Assembly: GCA_963931655.1 (NCBI GenBank) | Contig: OZ007036.1 | Location: 1,736,001-1,800,000 of the forward strand | Source of the DNA: Butyricicoccus_B sp017886875 | GTDB taxonomy: Bacteria > Bacillota > Clostridia > Oscillospirales > Butyricicoccaceae | Length of the DNA stretch: 64,000 nucleotides | Direction of reading: 5' to 3' | In this document: piece after piece, positions 1 to 9,515 of the stretch | Layout: each line of letters starts with the position of its first letter | Position numbering within the stretch: the stretch's first letter is position 1 | Notes under the pieces: model-generated | Told to the model about the DNA's origin: nothing | Databases searched by the model: none | What the model saw: only the letters and a program-made list of their open reading frames with translations | Position numbers and translations under genes: made by a program

Positions 1-693
1 AAAAATAGCAACTGCGATTGGAAAAACAATCTTTTCAGTTTTTGTTACAACTCTTAATTGTTCCATTTTAACCTCACGTTCTTTTTGAGTGGTTAAAAGA
101 CGCATAAGAGGTGGCTGAATAAGCGGGATAAGAGCCATATAAGAATAAGCGGCGATTGCAATCGCAGGTAAATAATCTTCTGCAAGCTTGGAAGCTGTTA
201 AAATAGCAGTAGGACCATCAGCACCACCAATAACACCAATAGCTGCTGCAACAGCAGGTTCAAAACCAAGTGCAAGAGCTAATAGGAAAGCGGTAAAGAT
301 ACCAAGCTGAGCGGCTGCACCAAGCAGTAAAGAAGATGGGCGAGCAATAAGCGGGCCAAAATCGGTCATAGCACCAATTCCAAGGAAGATAATTGATGGA
401 TAAATAGCGTGTTGAACACCCTGATAAATTACCCATAAAAATCCGGGGCTTTTGGTTACACCATCAATAACGGCAGGTTCATTTAACATACCAGTTAATG
501 GGAAGTTAGAAAGCAAAATACCAAAAGCGATTGGTACAAGTAAAAGAGGCTCGAATTTTTTGCCTATACCCATATAAAAAAGCACACAAGCTACAATAAT
601 CATAATTAAGCTTCTAGGGTCTTCAGCAAAAGCGGCAAAGCCAGATTCCATAAGTATTTTTTGAAGTGTGCCTATAAAGGAGAAATCACTCAT
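1..693 (-). CDS. oadB: Na+-pumping decarboxylase beta subunit (OadB family), C-terminus missing
   Basis: Membrane subunit that couples decarboxylation of carboxybiotin to Na+ export. The frame is open from the ATG at 693 to the window edge (231 codons), so only the N-terminal part is present. The sequence is highly hydrophobic, with several membrane segments and the GFEPAVAAAIGVIGGADGPT stretch typical of the family, whose conserved Asp lies in the GGADGP motif. An AGAAAGGAG ribosome binding site precedes the start. It is the last visible gene of a four-gene operon, 16 bp after the biotin carrier. The glutaconyl-CoA and methylmalonyl-CoA decarboxylase beta subunits are close homologues; the operon's alpha subunit points to oxaloacetate. 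Confidence 0.93.
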   Translation of the reverse strand, partial: MSDFSFIGTLQKILMESGFAAFAEDPRSLIMIIVACVLFYMGIGKKFEPLLLVPIAFGILLSNFPLTGMLNEPAVIDGVTKSPGFLWVIYQGVQHAIYPSIIFLGIGAMTDFGPLIARPSSLLLGAAAQLGIFTAFLLALALGFEPAVAAAIGVIGGADGPTAILTASKLAEDYLPAIAIAAYSYMALIPLIQPPLMRLLTTQKEREVKMEQLRVVTKTEKIVFPIAVAIF

Positions 694-709
694 TTTCTAT
701 TCTCCTTTC

Positions 710-1081
710 TCAAGACAATGTACAAAGAACAGTACCTGTTTCAACAGTAGAACCCTTACTTGTGCAAACAGAAGTTACAGTACCATCTTTAGGTGCAAAA
801 ATTTCGTTTTCCATCTTCATAGCTTCTAAAATAAATAGAATATCACCCTTTTTAACCTGCTGACCATTTGAGCAACGAACATCTAAAATAGCACCAGGCA
901 TAGGAGAAGTTACAGGGTCACCAGAGCCAGCAGGTGCGGCAGTAACTGTTGGTTTTGTTGCTGCTGCTGGTGCAGGAGCAGGAGTTGCAGCTGTCGCTTC
1001 ACCTGCATAAACTGCAGTAGCTTCACCTTTTTCGACTTCAACTTCATATTTTTTTCCGTTTAATGTTACAACATATTTCAT
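710..1081 (-). CDS. Biotin carboxyl carrier protein of the decarboxylase
   Basis: A 123-residue carrier that shuttles carboxybiotin between the carboxyltransferase (OadA) and the membrane pump (OadB). An N-terminal segment (1-18) is followed by an Ala/Pro-rich flexible linker (about 28-52) and a C-terminal biotinyl domain with the EAMKMEN motif; Lys89 would carry biotin. Here the biotin domain is a separate gene, whereas many OadA proteins carry it at their C-terminus, and the 460-residue OadA in this window lacks it. The birA gene at 60794-61771 would supply the biotin ligase. The linker resembles that of glutaconyl-CoA decarboxylase carrier subunits. Confidence 0.95.
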   Translation of the reverse strand: MKYVVTLNGKKYEVEVEKGEATAVYAGEATAATPAPAPAAATKPTVTAAPAGSGDPVTSPMPGAILDVRCSNGQQVKKGDILFILEAMKMENEIFAPKDGTVTSVCTSKGSTVETGTVLCTLS

Positions 1082-1099
1082 TTTGTTAGTCCCCCAAGA

Positions 1100-1426
1100 T
1101 TAAATGGCTTTAATGCTTTTAAAAATAAGCTCAGAAAGTGGAATACCTGTTTCATGGCTTACAATAGCCATAATACAAGCAGCTGTTTTTTCATCAACAT
1201 CAATAAGTGCAACTTCACCAGCAACACCAGTTATACTAGGTTGTGCAGCAGGTTCAGCTTTTGGTCTTGTGGTTGGTGCTACACGATTGTTAATTTGAGG
1301 TTTTTGAACTGCAAGTACAACTTTAGATATAATTGGAATTATAAGGCATAACACAATAAGCATTATAAATACAATTACCATACCACTTAATGCAACAAGA
1401 AATGAGCTAGCAGTAAGATTTCCCAT
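1100..1426 (-). CDS. oadG: OadG-family gamma subunit
   Basis: A 108-residue small subunit that anchors the carboxyltransferase to the membrane complex. Residues about 8-33 form one strongly hydrophobic segment. A Pro/Ala-rich linker follows, then a short soluble C-terminus (VDEKTAACIMAIVSHETG, ending FKSIKAI) of the kind found in OadG/MmdD proteins. It sits 2 bp after oadA and 18 bp before the biotin carrier, so the three are almost certainly co-transcribed. The subunit is poorly conserved in sequence, so the assignment rests on topology, the C-terminal tail and context. Confidence 0.85.
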   Translation of the reverse strand: MGNLTASSFLVALSGMVIVFIMLIVLCLIIPIISKVVLAVQKPQINNRVAPTTRPKAEPAAQPSITGVAGEVALIDVDEKTAACIMAIVSHETGIPLSELIFKSIKAI

Positions 1427-1428
1427 AA

Positions 1429-2811
1429 TTAGTGAACCTCCTCGATTGTATACTTACAAACAAGAGCTTTTTTAAGTTCACGCTCTTCAAAAAATTTAAG
1501 TGTTTGCTCAGGAAAACATATATAACTTAGCACATCAAGGTCATTTTTAGCCTTGTCGCCAAGTTCAGCTTTAGCTTTTTCAAATTCAGGTTCAAGAGTT
1601 TCTGCAAAACGACCAGTCATAGGCTGTTCATCACCTAAAACCTTTTTCATAAGCTCGCTATCAATTTGTCCTGGTGCTTTACCATATTCACCACGAATAT
1701 AAGCTTTAATTTCTTTACCGATGTTTTTATAACGTTCGCCTACAAGCACATTTACAGTCGCTTGTACACCTACCATCTGAGAAAGCGGGGTTACAAGAGG
1801 AGGATAACCTAAATCTGCACGAACTCTAGGAGTTTCTTCTAAAACTTCATCTAAACGATTTAAAGCACCTTGTGCTTTAAGCTGTGCCATAAGATTAGAT
1901 AACATACCACCTGGAATTTGATATACAAGAGCATCAGCTTTTACTCCAAGTACAGTTGGGTCAAAAACGCCTTTATCTATAAATTTACGTTCTTCTGGTA
2001 TAAAGAAATCATTTATTTTCTTAAGCATTTTTTGATTTACGCCACAATCAAAGCCCATTTGGCTTAAAGTATAAACCATAGTTTCAGTAGCAGGCTGACT
2101 TGTACCACCAGCAAAAGCTGAAATTGCACAATCAATACCATCAGCACCAGCTTCAGCCGCCTTTAAATATGTCATAAAGCCAAGTCCAGTGGTTTGATGA
2201 GTATGAACATAAATTGGAATGTTAATTTGCTGTTTAAGAGCAGAAACGAGGTCAAAACATTCTTTAGGGCTCATAATGCCAGCCATATCTTTAATACAAA
2301 GTGATTGACAGCCCATTTGTTCTATCTCTTTGCCAAGACCTATATACATATCAATATTATGAATAGGAGATAGAGTATAACAGATAGCACCTTGAGCGTG
2401 TCCACCAGCTTCAAGACAAGCTTCAACTGCTGTTTTAATATTTCTTAAATCGTTAAGTGCATCAAAAATACGTATAATATCCATACCATTTTCAATAGCT
2501 GCACGAACAAAACGACGAACCATATCATCAGAATAGTGATGATAGCCTAAAATGTTTTGACCTCTTAAAAGCATTTGAAGTTTGGTGTTTTTCATATGAC
2601 TTTTAATAGTTCTTAAACGTTCCCAAGGGTCTTCACCAAGATAGCGAAGGCACGAATCAAATGTTGCACCACCCCAACACTCTATGGAGTGATAACCTGC
2701 CTTATCAATATCATCAAGAATTGCCTTAAATTCATCAAGAGGCAGACGTGTTGCCATCAGTGATTGGTTTGCATCACGAAGGACGGTTTCTGTAATTGCT
2801 ATTTTTTTCAT
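1429..2811 (-). CDS. oadA: Oxaloacetate decarboxylase alpha subunit, carboxyltransferase domain
   Basis: Transfers the carboxyl group from oxaloacetate to biotin. The 460-residue protein has the HMGL-like TIM-barrel motif LRDANQSL (11-18), the catalytic Lys in CIKDMAG (Lys174), and the metal-binding HTH pair (His203, His205). The C-terminal conserved carboxylase region follows from about residue 300. It ends without a biotin domain, which is encoded separately at 710-1081. It is the first gene of the operon. Pyruvate carboxylase subunit B shares this fold; the adjacent OadB and OadG subunits favour the Na+-pumping decarboxylase. Confidence 0.94.
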   Translation of the reverse strand: MKKIAITETVLRDANQSLMATRLPLDEFKAILDDIDKAGYHSIECWGGATFDSCLRYLGEDPWERLRTIKSHMKNTKLQMLLRGQNILGYHHYSDDMVRRFVRAAIENGMDIIRIFDALNDLRNIKTAVEACLEAGGHAQGAICYTLSPIHNIDMYIGLGKEIEQMGCQSLCIKDMAGIMSPKECFDLVSALKQQINIPIYVHTHQTTGLGFMTYLKAAEAGADGIDCAISAFAGGTSQPATETMVYTLSQMGFDCGVNQKMLKKINDFFIPEERKFIDKGVFDPTVLGVKADALVYQIPGGMLSNLMAQLKAQGALNRLDEVLEETPRVRADLGYPPLVTPLSQMVGVQATVNVLVGERYKNIGKEIKAYIRGEYGKAPGQIDSELMKKVLGDEQPMTGRFAETLEPEFEKAKAELGDKAKNDLDVLSYICFPEQTLKFFEERELKKALVCKYTIEEVH

Positions 2812-2993
2812 AACTGTTTCCCATTCCTTTTCACAGTCAATCGGTATTTATATCATATAAACATTTTATATTTTATATGATTTTTTCTTCACCATTATGA
2901 TAACACACACTTTAAATATTATAAATATTTTTTTCACAAACTTTTGCAGTATTAGAAATTTTTTTAACTATTTCTTTATAGAAAAATAAAAAA

Positions 2994-3027
2994 ACAGTAT
3001 CCATATATTTTTTAAAATGGATACTGT
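2994..3027 (-). terminator. Rho-independent terminator of the CNNM/CBS gene
   Basis: A 10-bp perfect stem (acagtatcca / tggatactgt) is followed on the minus strand by a T-rich run. It lies 10 bp beyond the stop codon at 3037. Confidence 0.85.
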
Positions 3028-3036
3028 CTATATGTT

Positions 3037-4350
3037 TTATGCAGTAACTTCTTCAGTTTTAGGTTTATCGTCTATATTTGCTATATTTTTTACAACAGCA
3101 TAACGCAGACGCTGACCATCAGTTTCAGTTACGGTTATTTCCAAATTACCAAAAGTAAATGAGTCACCACACTGAGGTATAAAACCAAATGAGTCTAAAA
3201 TCCAACCGCTGACTGTGGACACATCTTCCGGAGCATTTTCAATTTCGAAATGCTCAAATAATTTTTCAGCACGCATACCGCAATCAACTTGCCAAGAATT
3301 TTCATCAATTTGGGTGATTTCATTTATTATCTCGTCGTGTTCGTCCCAAATTTCGCCAATTAATTCTTCTATTATATCTTCCATTGTGACAATGCCCATC
3401 ATACCGCCAAAATCATCACTTACTATTGCTATATGTGACCTGCGGCTTTGAAGCTGACGAAGCAGTTTAGATATATCCATTGTAGATGGTACAAAAAATG
3501 GTTTTTGAAGTGCGGTTTCAAGTGGTTTGTTTTCATGGATAACATTATTATAGAAATCTTTTTCATGAAGCACACCAACAACATTATCTATACTATCTTG
3601 ATATACAATAAGTCGAGAAAATCCGCTTTCACGGAAAGTATCAAGAATTTCATCTTTAGATGTTTCAATATCTATAGCACATACATCAACTCTAGGTGTA
3701 CAGATATCAGCGACTTCAAGGTCATTAAATTCTATAACACTTCTAATCATAGCACCTTCTTCGTGGTCTATTCCGCCACCATCTTGAGCTTCATCAACAA
3801 TAGTTAAAAGCTCATCTTCTGTTATACCATGGCTTTCAGGTATTTTAAATACAACTGTGAGAAGCTTTTTCCACTGAGAGAAAATAAAGTTTAGTGGAGC
3901 TAATATTGTTAACAAAACATTCATTAGTGGGGCAGAGAACATCGAAAAACGCTCTGGCACATCTTTAGCTATACTTTTTGGAGATATTTCGCCAAAGATA
4001 AGTATAACGAGTGTCATAACAACGGTTGAGATGGTTGCACCTGTTTTAGGAAAAAGACTCATAAAAAATACAGTTGCAAGAGATGTTGCAAGAATATTTA
4101 CGATATTATTACCGATTAGTATAGTTGAAATCAGTTTATCGTAATTTTCCGACTGACGAAGTACAAGAGCTGCACGTTTGTTTCCATCTGAAGCCATGTT
4201 TTTCATACGCACTCGGCTAAGAGATGAATAAGCGGTTTCAGTTGCAGAGAAATATGCCGACATAATCACACACAAAGCTATCACTGCAAGAGTAACAAGA
4301 TGACTACTGTCCATAAAAAAAGGTAAACCTCCAGATTGATGAAGTGACAT
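3037..4350 (-). CDS. CNNM-domain / CBS-pair membrane protein (HlyC/CorC family)
   Basis: A 437-residue protein of the family linked to Mg2+ or other divalent cation efflux and sometimes annotated as hemolysin. It has the CNNM transmembrane domain (about 15-200, with several hydrophobic helices and the SATETAYSSLSR motif), two CBS domains (about 215-335), and a C-terminal CorC_HlyC domain (about 350-420). The ATG at 4350 has a GAGGTG ribosome binding site 11 bp upstream; an internal ATG 12 codons later is possible but lacks one. It is probably monocistronic, with its own terminator. Confidence 0.9.
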   Translation of the reverse strand: MSLHQSGGLPFFMDSSHLVTLAVIALCVIMSAYFSATETAYSSLSRVRMKNMASDGNKRAALVLRQSENYDKLISTILIGNNIVNILATSLATVFFMSLFPKTGATISTVVMTLVILIFGEISPKSIAKDVPERFSMFSAPLMNVLLTILAPLNFIFSQWKKLLTVVFKIPESHGITEDELLTIVDEAQDGGGIDHEEGAMIRSVIEFNDLEVADICTPRVDVCAIDIETSKDEILDTFRESGFSRLIVYQDSIDNVVGVLHEKDFYNNVIHENKPLETALQKPFFVPSTMDISKLLRQLQSRRSHIAIVSDDFGGMMGIVTMEDIIEELIGEIWDEHDEIINEITQIDENSWQVDCGMRAEKLFEHFEIENAPEDVSTVSGWILDSFGFIPQCGDSFTFGNLEITVTETDGQRLRYAVVKNIANIDDKPKTEEVTA

Positions 4351-4499
4351 TATTTTCCGTCACCTCAGTATTTTAGTATAGTATAACATAAAATAGGTAC
4401 AACAAAATGTAAAAAATATGTTAAAAAAACGTAAATAAATAGTATAATATATACAAAAATGTAGTTTATATATTCATAATAAATGTAAATAAATTATAA

Positions 4500-4838
4500 C
4501 TAGCTTTTAAAAACAACTTGTATAAGCACCATATAAATAACTGTTCCAAGACCTATTGAAAGCAGATTATTTCTTTTCCAAATATGTAAAATAGCTACAC
4601 ATAAAACAGAAATTATTTCTGCAAGTCCATACGGAAAAACAGTCATATTTATGCCTTTTAAACAATATATAACCAAGATTGCAATAATAGCAGGTGGTAA
4701 AACCTTACCAAGATATTTTACTGAACTTGGGACTTCTCTTTTTCCACCGAAAAGCACAAATGCAGCAGCTCTTGTAAAATATGTACACACAGCAACAACT
4801 GTAATTATCATAACCGAATGACCAAATGAAATAGGCAT
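4500..4838 (-). CDS. azlD: AzlD-family branched-chain amino acid exporter subunit
   Basis: A small 112-residue membrane protein with four hydrophobic segments and the early TRAAAFVLFG motif of AzlD. It forms a two-subunit exporter with AzlC, which is encoded immediately upstream in the same operon (18 bp gap). The family exports branched-chain amino acids or their analogues; the substrate in this organism is not shown by the sequence. Confidence 0.88.
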   Translation of the reverse strand: MPISFGHSVMIITVVAVCTYFTRAAAFVLFGGKREVPSSVKYLGKVLPPAIIAILVIYCLKGINMTVFPYGLAEIISVLCVAILHIWKRNNLLSIGLGTVIYMVLIQVVFKS

Positions 4839-4856
4839 TTTTTCACCTCTGAAAAT

Positions 4857-5540
4857 TTAAGATTGTTTTTCCATATTTGCTCTATAAAATAAAAGCATTA
4901 AAACGGTTGCTACAAGTGCTGGTGGTAGAAAATTATCTGCACCAAAAACTAAAAGTGAAATTATAGCACATAAACCGCCTATAATTGCAGGTAAATGCTG
5001 TTTAGTCTCTTTCCATTGCTCAACAAATATTACAACAAAAAGTGCAGTCATTGCAAAATCTATACCTGTTGTGTCAAAAGGTATAATTTGACCTATTAAA
5101 GCACCAAGTACACAGCCAGTTATCCAATAAATATGGTCTAATACTGAAATATATAACATAAGCTTTTTATCGCTCATATTTTCTTTTGGTTTTACAAGAC
5201 AATGTAATGAATATGTTTCATCAGTGAGTGCATGTATTAAATAAAATTTGCTTTTACCTGCTTTTTTAAAACGCTCTATCAAACTTAAACCATAAAACAT
5301 ATGTCTAAAGTTAATCATAAGTGTCATAAATGCCGAATGAATAGCACTTGCACCGCTTGTTAATAGCGTTATAAGTACAAACTGCATAGAGCCAGCATAG
5401 CATGTAAGGCTTACAAAAAACGCCCATATGAAGTTATATCCCGCTTTTTCAAATAAAATGCCAAATGCAAGTCCCATAAATAAATAACCAAACAATACAG
5501 GAATTGTTTGTATAAATGCATATTTAAGTGTTTTTTTCAT
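4857..5540 (-). CDS. azlC: AzlC-family branched-chain amino acid permease
   Basis: A 227-residue large subunit of the AzlCD exporter. It has about six hydrophobic segments and the family signatures GLAFGILFEKAGY near the N-terminus and INFRHMFYGLSL near residue 80. It is the first gene of azlCD, preceded by a strong minus-strand promoter at 5577-5605. Confidence 0.9.
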   Translation of the reverse strand: MKKTLKYAFIQTIPVLFGYLFMGLAFGILFEKAGYNFIWAFFVSLTCYAGSMQFVLITLLTSGASAIHSAFMTLMINFRHMFYGLSLIERFKKAGKSKFYLIHALTDETYSLHCLVKPKENMSDKKLMLYISVLDHIYWITGCVLGALIGQIIPFDTTGIDFAMTALFVVIFVEQWKETKQHLPAIIGGLCAIISLLVFGADNFLPPALVATVLMLLFYRANMEKQS

Positions 5541-5576
5541 AAATAAAATTCCCCAATTTGTTTTATATCTGATATA

Positions 5577-5605
5577 ATTATAAAGTGCTAAAGGCTCAAA
5601 GTCAA
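5577..5605 (-). promoter_or_regulatory. Promoter of azlCD
   Basis: Minus-strand TTGACT (5605-5600) and TATAAT (5582-5577) are separated by 17 bp. An atctgatata half-site here is matched by an inverted tatatcagat about 100 bp away, before the HlyD operon, so the two divergent operons may share an operator; that part is inference. Confidence 0.8.
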
Positions 5606-5728
5606 ATATACATATTTTCTCAGAAATTGTATATATTCGATACAGTTTTGATACAACAAAATAGTAGTATATATCAGATTAAGATAATGTACTATTTTTT
5701 TATATAAAAAAGAAAGGACGAAATCTAC

Positions 5729-7489
5729 ATGGCAGAAAAACAGGTGAAAAATAACGATAAACCTCAGCGTAATAAATACGCTGATATAATGAACAGAAAG
5801 GGTAAAAAAATCCCAAAACCTATAAAAATAGCGATTACTTTTCTTGTAATAGGCGGTCTTATTGCTGGTGGTGTATATATGGTGAAACGCACAAGTAAAA
5901 CATCACAAGAAGAACAGCCAGCAACTGCTATTGCTCAGCGTGGAATGCTTGAAACATATATAGAGGGTGATGGTTCAATCGCTGCAAGAAAACAAGTTGA
6001 ACTTGGTAAAGATTTAAAGGGTAAAGTTACAAATGTTGCAGTTGAGCCGGGGCAAAATGTAAAAGCGGGTGATGTACTATTTACAGTAGACCCTACCGAA
6101 ACCAAAAAAGAAATAGAAAATGCTAAAAAAGATTTAATAGAAGCACAAAGAGCTGTTGATGAAGCTGCTTCAGCAGTAAGCACAGCACAAAAAAGCGTAT
6201 CTGAGCTTTCAACTACTGCACCATTCACTGGGAAATTTATTCCTCAGTCAGCAGCCGAGGGCGAAACAGTAAAAACATATAGAAATGGTGACGAGCTTTC
6301 AGGCGGAACTGTAATTGGCACTATGGTTGATGACACTGTAATGCGTTTACCTCTATATTTTAGTTACGCTTATATTGATACTATTTCAAAAGGTGCAGCA
6401 GCTAATGTATCAATACCTTCAAGTATGTCACAAGTATCTGGTTGGGTAGATTCTATTGAGCGAGTGGAAAAGATTTCAGATAGTGGCACAAGACTATTTA
6501 AGGTTGTTATTGCTATGAACAATGCAGGCACACTAACAAGCGGCATGGTAGCGAGTGCAGAAATTCCAACAGCAAATGGTAGTATTATGCCAGCAGAGTC
6601 CGGAAAACTTGAGTATTCAAGAGAGGAAACAATAACAGTAAAACAATCAGGTGAGATTACAAGTATAGGAACTCTTGATTATTATAGATTTTCAGCGGGC
6701 ACTGTGCTTGTAAGACAGAAAAATGATGAACTGGTTCGTGCGGTTGAAACTGCTCAAAGAACTTTAGCTAATCAACAACAAGCAATAGCTGAAAAGCAAA
6801 AACAAATCCAAACTTTAGAAGCACAGGTAGCAAACTCAAATGTAACTTCACCTATAGATGGTGTAGTGCTAAAAATGGATACAGCTGTTGATGCTGAACT
6901 TGTGGGAGGTACTGCTCCATGTGTTGTTGCTGATATGTCCTCTCTTATCGTAAAAGCACAAATTTCTATGAATGATGTAAATTCTGTTACAGCAGGTCAG
7001 CAATCGGTTATTACTCTCCAAACAGGTGCAGAGGATATAACACTTACAGGCTCGGTTGAAAGTGTTGCACTTCAAGCAGATGAAAATAGCAGTAGTGGTA
7101 GTTTACCTACATATACAGCGGTTATAGTTTTAGACCCACTACCAGAAAATGTTTCTGTTTCTATGGGCTATTATGTAAGCTATAGAATTACAACCGCATT
7201 AGTTGAAGATTGTATAACTATCCCTACAAATGCACTTGTAAATACTTTAGATGGTACAGCAGTTTTTGCAAAACCGTTAGATGGTCAAACTTTTGAAAAT
7301 ACATTGCCTATACCAGAAGGTACAGAAGGAGTGCCAGAAGGTTATCAGCTTGTGCCTATACAAGTAGGTTTATCAGATAGCTCTAATGTACAAGTATTAA
7401 GCGGAATTGATGAAGGTACAGAAGTATTTATTGCAGGGCCTCAAGATATGTATGAACAGCTTAACAGTGGTGCTGTAGCATTAGGTTAA
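5729..7489 (+). CDS. HlyD-family membrane fusion protein of an ABC exporter
   Basis: A 586-residue periplasmic-adaptor-like protein (YknX/MacA type). A basic N-terminus is followed by one membrane anchor (about 32-53), a biotinyl-lipoyl-like segment (GKVTNVAVEPGQNVKAGDVLF, split across the coiled coil), two coiled-coil stretches (about 120-150 and 330-375), a second lipoyl half with VTSPIDGVV, and a C-terminal beta-barrel region. It is unusually long, with an inserted region at about 165-300. It starts a four-gene operon with the ABC ATPase, the permease and an SLH protein. RBS: AAGAAAGGACG. Confidence 0.88.
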   Translation: MAEKQVKNNDKPQRNKYADIMNRKGKKIPKPIKIAITFLVIGGLIAGGVYMVKRTSKTSQEEQPATAIAQRGMLETYIEGDGSIAARKQVELGKDLKGKVTNVAVEPGQNVKAGDVLFTVDPTETKKEIENAKKDLIEAQRAVDEAASAVSTAQKSVSELSTTAPFTGKFIPQSAAEGETVKTYRNGDELSGGTVIGTMVDDTVMRLPLYFSYAYIDTISKGAAANVSIPSSMSQVSGWVDSIERVEKISDSGTRLFKVVIAMNNAGTLTSGMVASAEIPTANGSIMPAESGKLEYSREETITVKQSGEITSIGTLDYYRFSAGTVLVRQKNDELVRAVETAQRTLANQQQAIAEKQKQIQTLEAQVANSNVTSPIDGVVLKMDTAVDAELVGGTAPCVVADMSSLIVKAQISMNDVNSVTAGQQSVITLQTGAEDITLTGSVESVALQADENSSSGSLPTYTAVIVLDPLPENVSVSMGYYVSYRITTALVEDCITIPTNALVNTLDGTAVFAKPLDGQTFENTLPIPEGTEGVPEGYQLVPIQVGLSDSSNVQVLSGIDEGTEVFIAGPQDMYEQLNSGAVALG

Positions 7490-7504
7490 AGGAGGCAAAA
7501 CACT

Positions 7505-8248
7505 ATGTTTTTTAAGAAAAAACAAGTTATAGAGCCTCAAGCACAGACAAACCTTTTAATAGAAGTAAAAAATTTAAGCAAAATCTATAATGAAGGCAAA
7601 GAAAACGAAGTCAGAGCACTTGATAATATTTCTCTTGAAGTGCCTTGGGGAGAATTTTTATGTATTTTAGGTCAATCAGGCTCAGGCAAATCCACACTTA
7701 TGAATATTTTAGGTTGTTTGGATATACCAACTTATGGCACATATTATTTAGATGGTCATGCAGTAAGCTCTATGAAGCCATCTGTGCTTTCTACCATAAG
7801 AAACAAAGAAATAGGTTTTATATTTCAAGGATTTAACTTAATTCCTGCACTGACTGCTATTGAAAATGTAGAACTCCCACTTATTTATAGAGGTATGCCA
7901 GCGGCTGAACGTAGAGAGCTTGCTGTAAATGCTCTCTGTTCAGTAGGTCTGGAAAAAAGACTTGACCACAGACCTAACGAAATGTCAGGCGGTCAACAAC
8001 AACGTGTTGCAATCGCTCGTGCGGTTGCAGCTAAACCGCCTATTATTATGGCAGATGAGCCTACTGGTAACTTAGACTCTAAGTCTGGTGCAGAAATTAT
8101 GCAACAGCTTATAGAGCTTAACAAGCAAGGCACATCTATTATACTTATCACACATGATAATAAGCTTGCAGAAGTAGCTCAAAGGATTATAACTATTCAA
8201 GATGGTAAAATTATTTCAGATAGAGCAGGTAAAGGAGGCGTATTTTAA
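7505..8248 (+). CDS. ABC transporter ATPase (MacB/LolD type)
   Basis: A 247-residue ATPase with Walker A GQSGSGKST (56-64), signature MSGGQQQR, Walker B IIMADEP, a D-loop and the switch His in ITHDN. It is adjacent to its permease: the TAA stop is followed directly by the permease ATG at 8249. It would power the HlyD/FtsX-like exporter encoded around it. RBS: AAAGGAGG. Confidence 0.95.
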   Translation: MFFKKKQVIEPQAQTNLLIEVKNLSKIYNEGKENEVRALDNISLEVPWGEFLCILGQSGSGKSTLMNILGCLDIPTYGTYYLDGHAVSSMKPSVLSTIRNKEIGFIFQGFNLIPALTAIENVELPLIYRGMPAAERRELAVNALCSVGLEKRLDHRPNEMSGGQQQRVAIARAVAAKPPIIMADEPTGNLDSKSGAEIMQQLIELNKQGTSIILITHDNKLAEVAQRIITIQDGKIISDRAGKGGVF

Positions 8249-9499
8249 ATGAACTGGTTACAAACAGTTAGAATGGCTATAAAATCTATTATGGATAATA
8301 AAGTACGCTCACTGCTTACAATGCTTGGTATTATTATAGGTGTAGCAGCAGTTATAACACTTGTCGCATCTATTCAAAGTAAGGCAACACTTACAAAACT
8401 TCAATTTGAAGCTATGGGCACAAATAGAATAAGCGTTAATGGTTCTGGAGCTAAAACTCAAGACTGGAAAGAGATGGAAAAACTGCTTGATACTGATTTG
8501 AAAAATAATATAAATGGTTGGTCGCCTCAAAGTCAGTATAATGACTGGTCTAGTAAAGGTCTTCAATACCGAAATACAAAACTTGATAACCAAAAATATT
8601 ATACATATATGTATTATGGAAATCAAAATTATAGTAAAGTTACCAATAATGTTATAACAGCGGGAAGAGATATAACAGAAGATGACTGTAGACGAAGGGC
8701 AAGAGTTTGTGTTATCGGTGAAACCATAAGGAAATATTTCTTTGGTGCTATGAGTCCAATAGGTCAGAAAATAAAAATTGGTGGCAAAAACTTTGAAATT
8801 ATAGGTGTGTATAAAGGCAAGTATAAAGGTAAATTAAACACAGAAGACCAAATGCTGGTTATGCCATACACACTACAAAGCCAGATGATGACCATAGACC
8901 GATATGCACATAAACAATATATAGTTCAAGCTGCTTCCAGAGAAGATATTGATATAGTGGTTGAAAAGTTAAAGGAATTTATGGAGCCAAGATGCACTTC
9001 TTCTAATGGTTGGTTTGATGCATATTCCGATTCACAATATCAAGAACAGCAAGAGTCAGCAGCACAACAGGACGCATTACTTATGGGCGGTGTAGCTATG
9101 ATTTCGCTTTTAGTAGGTGGTATAGGTATTATGAATATTATGCTTGTATCAGTTACTGAACGAACTCGTGAAATTGGCATACGTATGGCGATAGGTGCTA
9201 AAAGACGAGATATTATATCTCAGTTTTTAATTGAAGCCGCCTCAGTTTCTTGTTGTGGTGGTATTATTGGCATTATAATAGGTTGTTTTGGTTCGGCAAT
9301 AATGGGTAATATTATGCTTTCAAAACAATTAAGTGAACAAAGTTGGATGCCAGAAGTAGAACAATTTACTGTCTTGCCTAGTCCTATGCTAATTGTTGGT
9401 GCATTTTTATTCTCAGCATTACTTGGTATAATATTTGGTATTTATCCAGCTAATAAAGCATCAAAATTACAGCCTGTTGAAGCACTTCGTACCCAATAA
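8249..9499 (+). CDS. ABC transporter permease (MacB-like, FtsX domain)
   Basis: A 416-residue permease. The N-terminal membrane helix (about 18-42, MLGIIIGVAAVITLVAS) is followed by a large extracytoplasmic MacB_PCD domain (about 45-270) and a C-terminal FtsX domain with three helices, including the conserved VTERTREIGIRMAIGAKRRDI loop. Together with the two upstream genes it forms a tripartite-type exporter for peptides, lipids or drugs; the substrate is unknown. The SLH gene starts 16 bp downstream. Confidence 0.94.
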   Translation: MNWLQTVRMAIKSIMDNKVRSLLTMLGIIIGVAAVITLVASIQSKATLTKLQFEAMGTNRISVNGSGAKTQDWKEMEKLLDTDLKNNINGWSPQSQYNDWSSKGLQYRNTKLDNQKYYTYMYYGNQNYSKVTNNVITAGRDITEDDCRRRARVCVIGETIRKYFFGAMSPIGQKIKIGGKNFEIIGVYKGKYKGKLNTEDQMLVMPYTLQSQMMTIDRYAHKQYIVQAASREDIDIVVEKLKEFMEPRCTSSNGWFDAYSDSQYQEQQESAAQQDALLMGGVAMISLLVGGIGIMNIMLVSVTERTREIGIRMAIGAKRRDIISQFLIEAASVSCCGGIIGIIIGCFGSAIMGNIMLSKQLSEQSWMPEVEQFTVLPSPMLIVGAFLFSALLGIIFGIYPANKASKLQPVEALRTQ

Positions 9500-9515
9500 A
9501 AAGGAGGGGTAAACC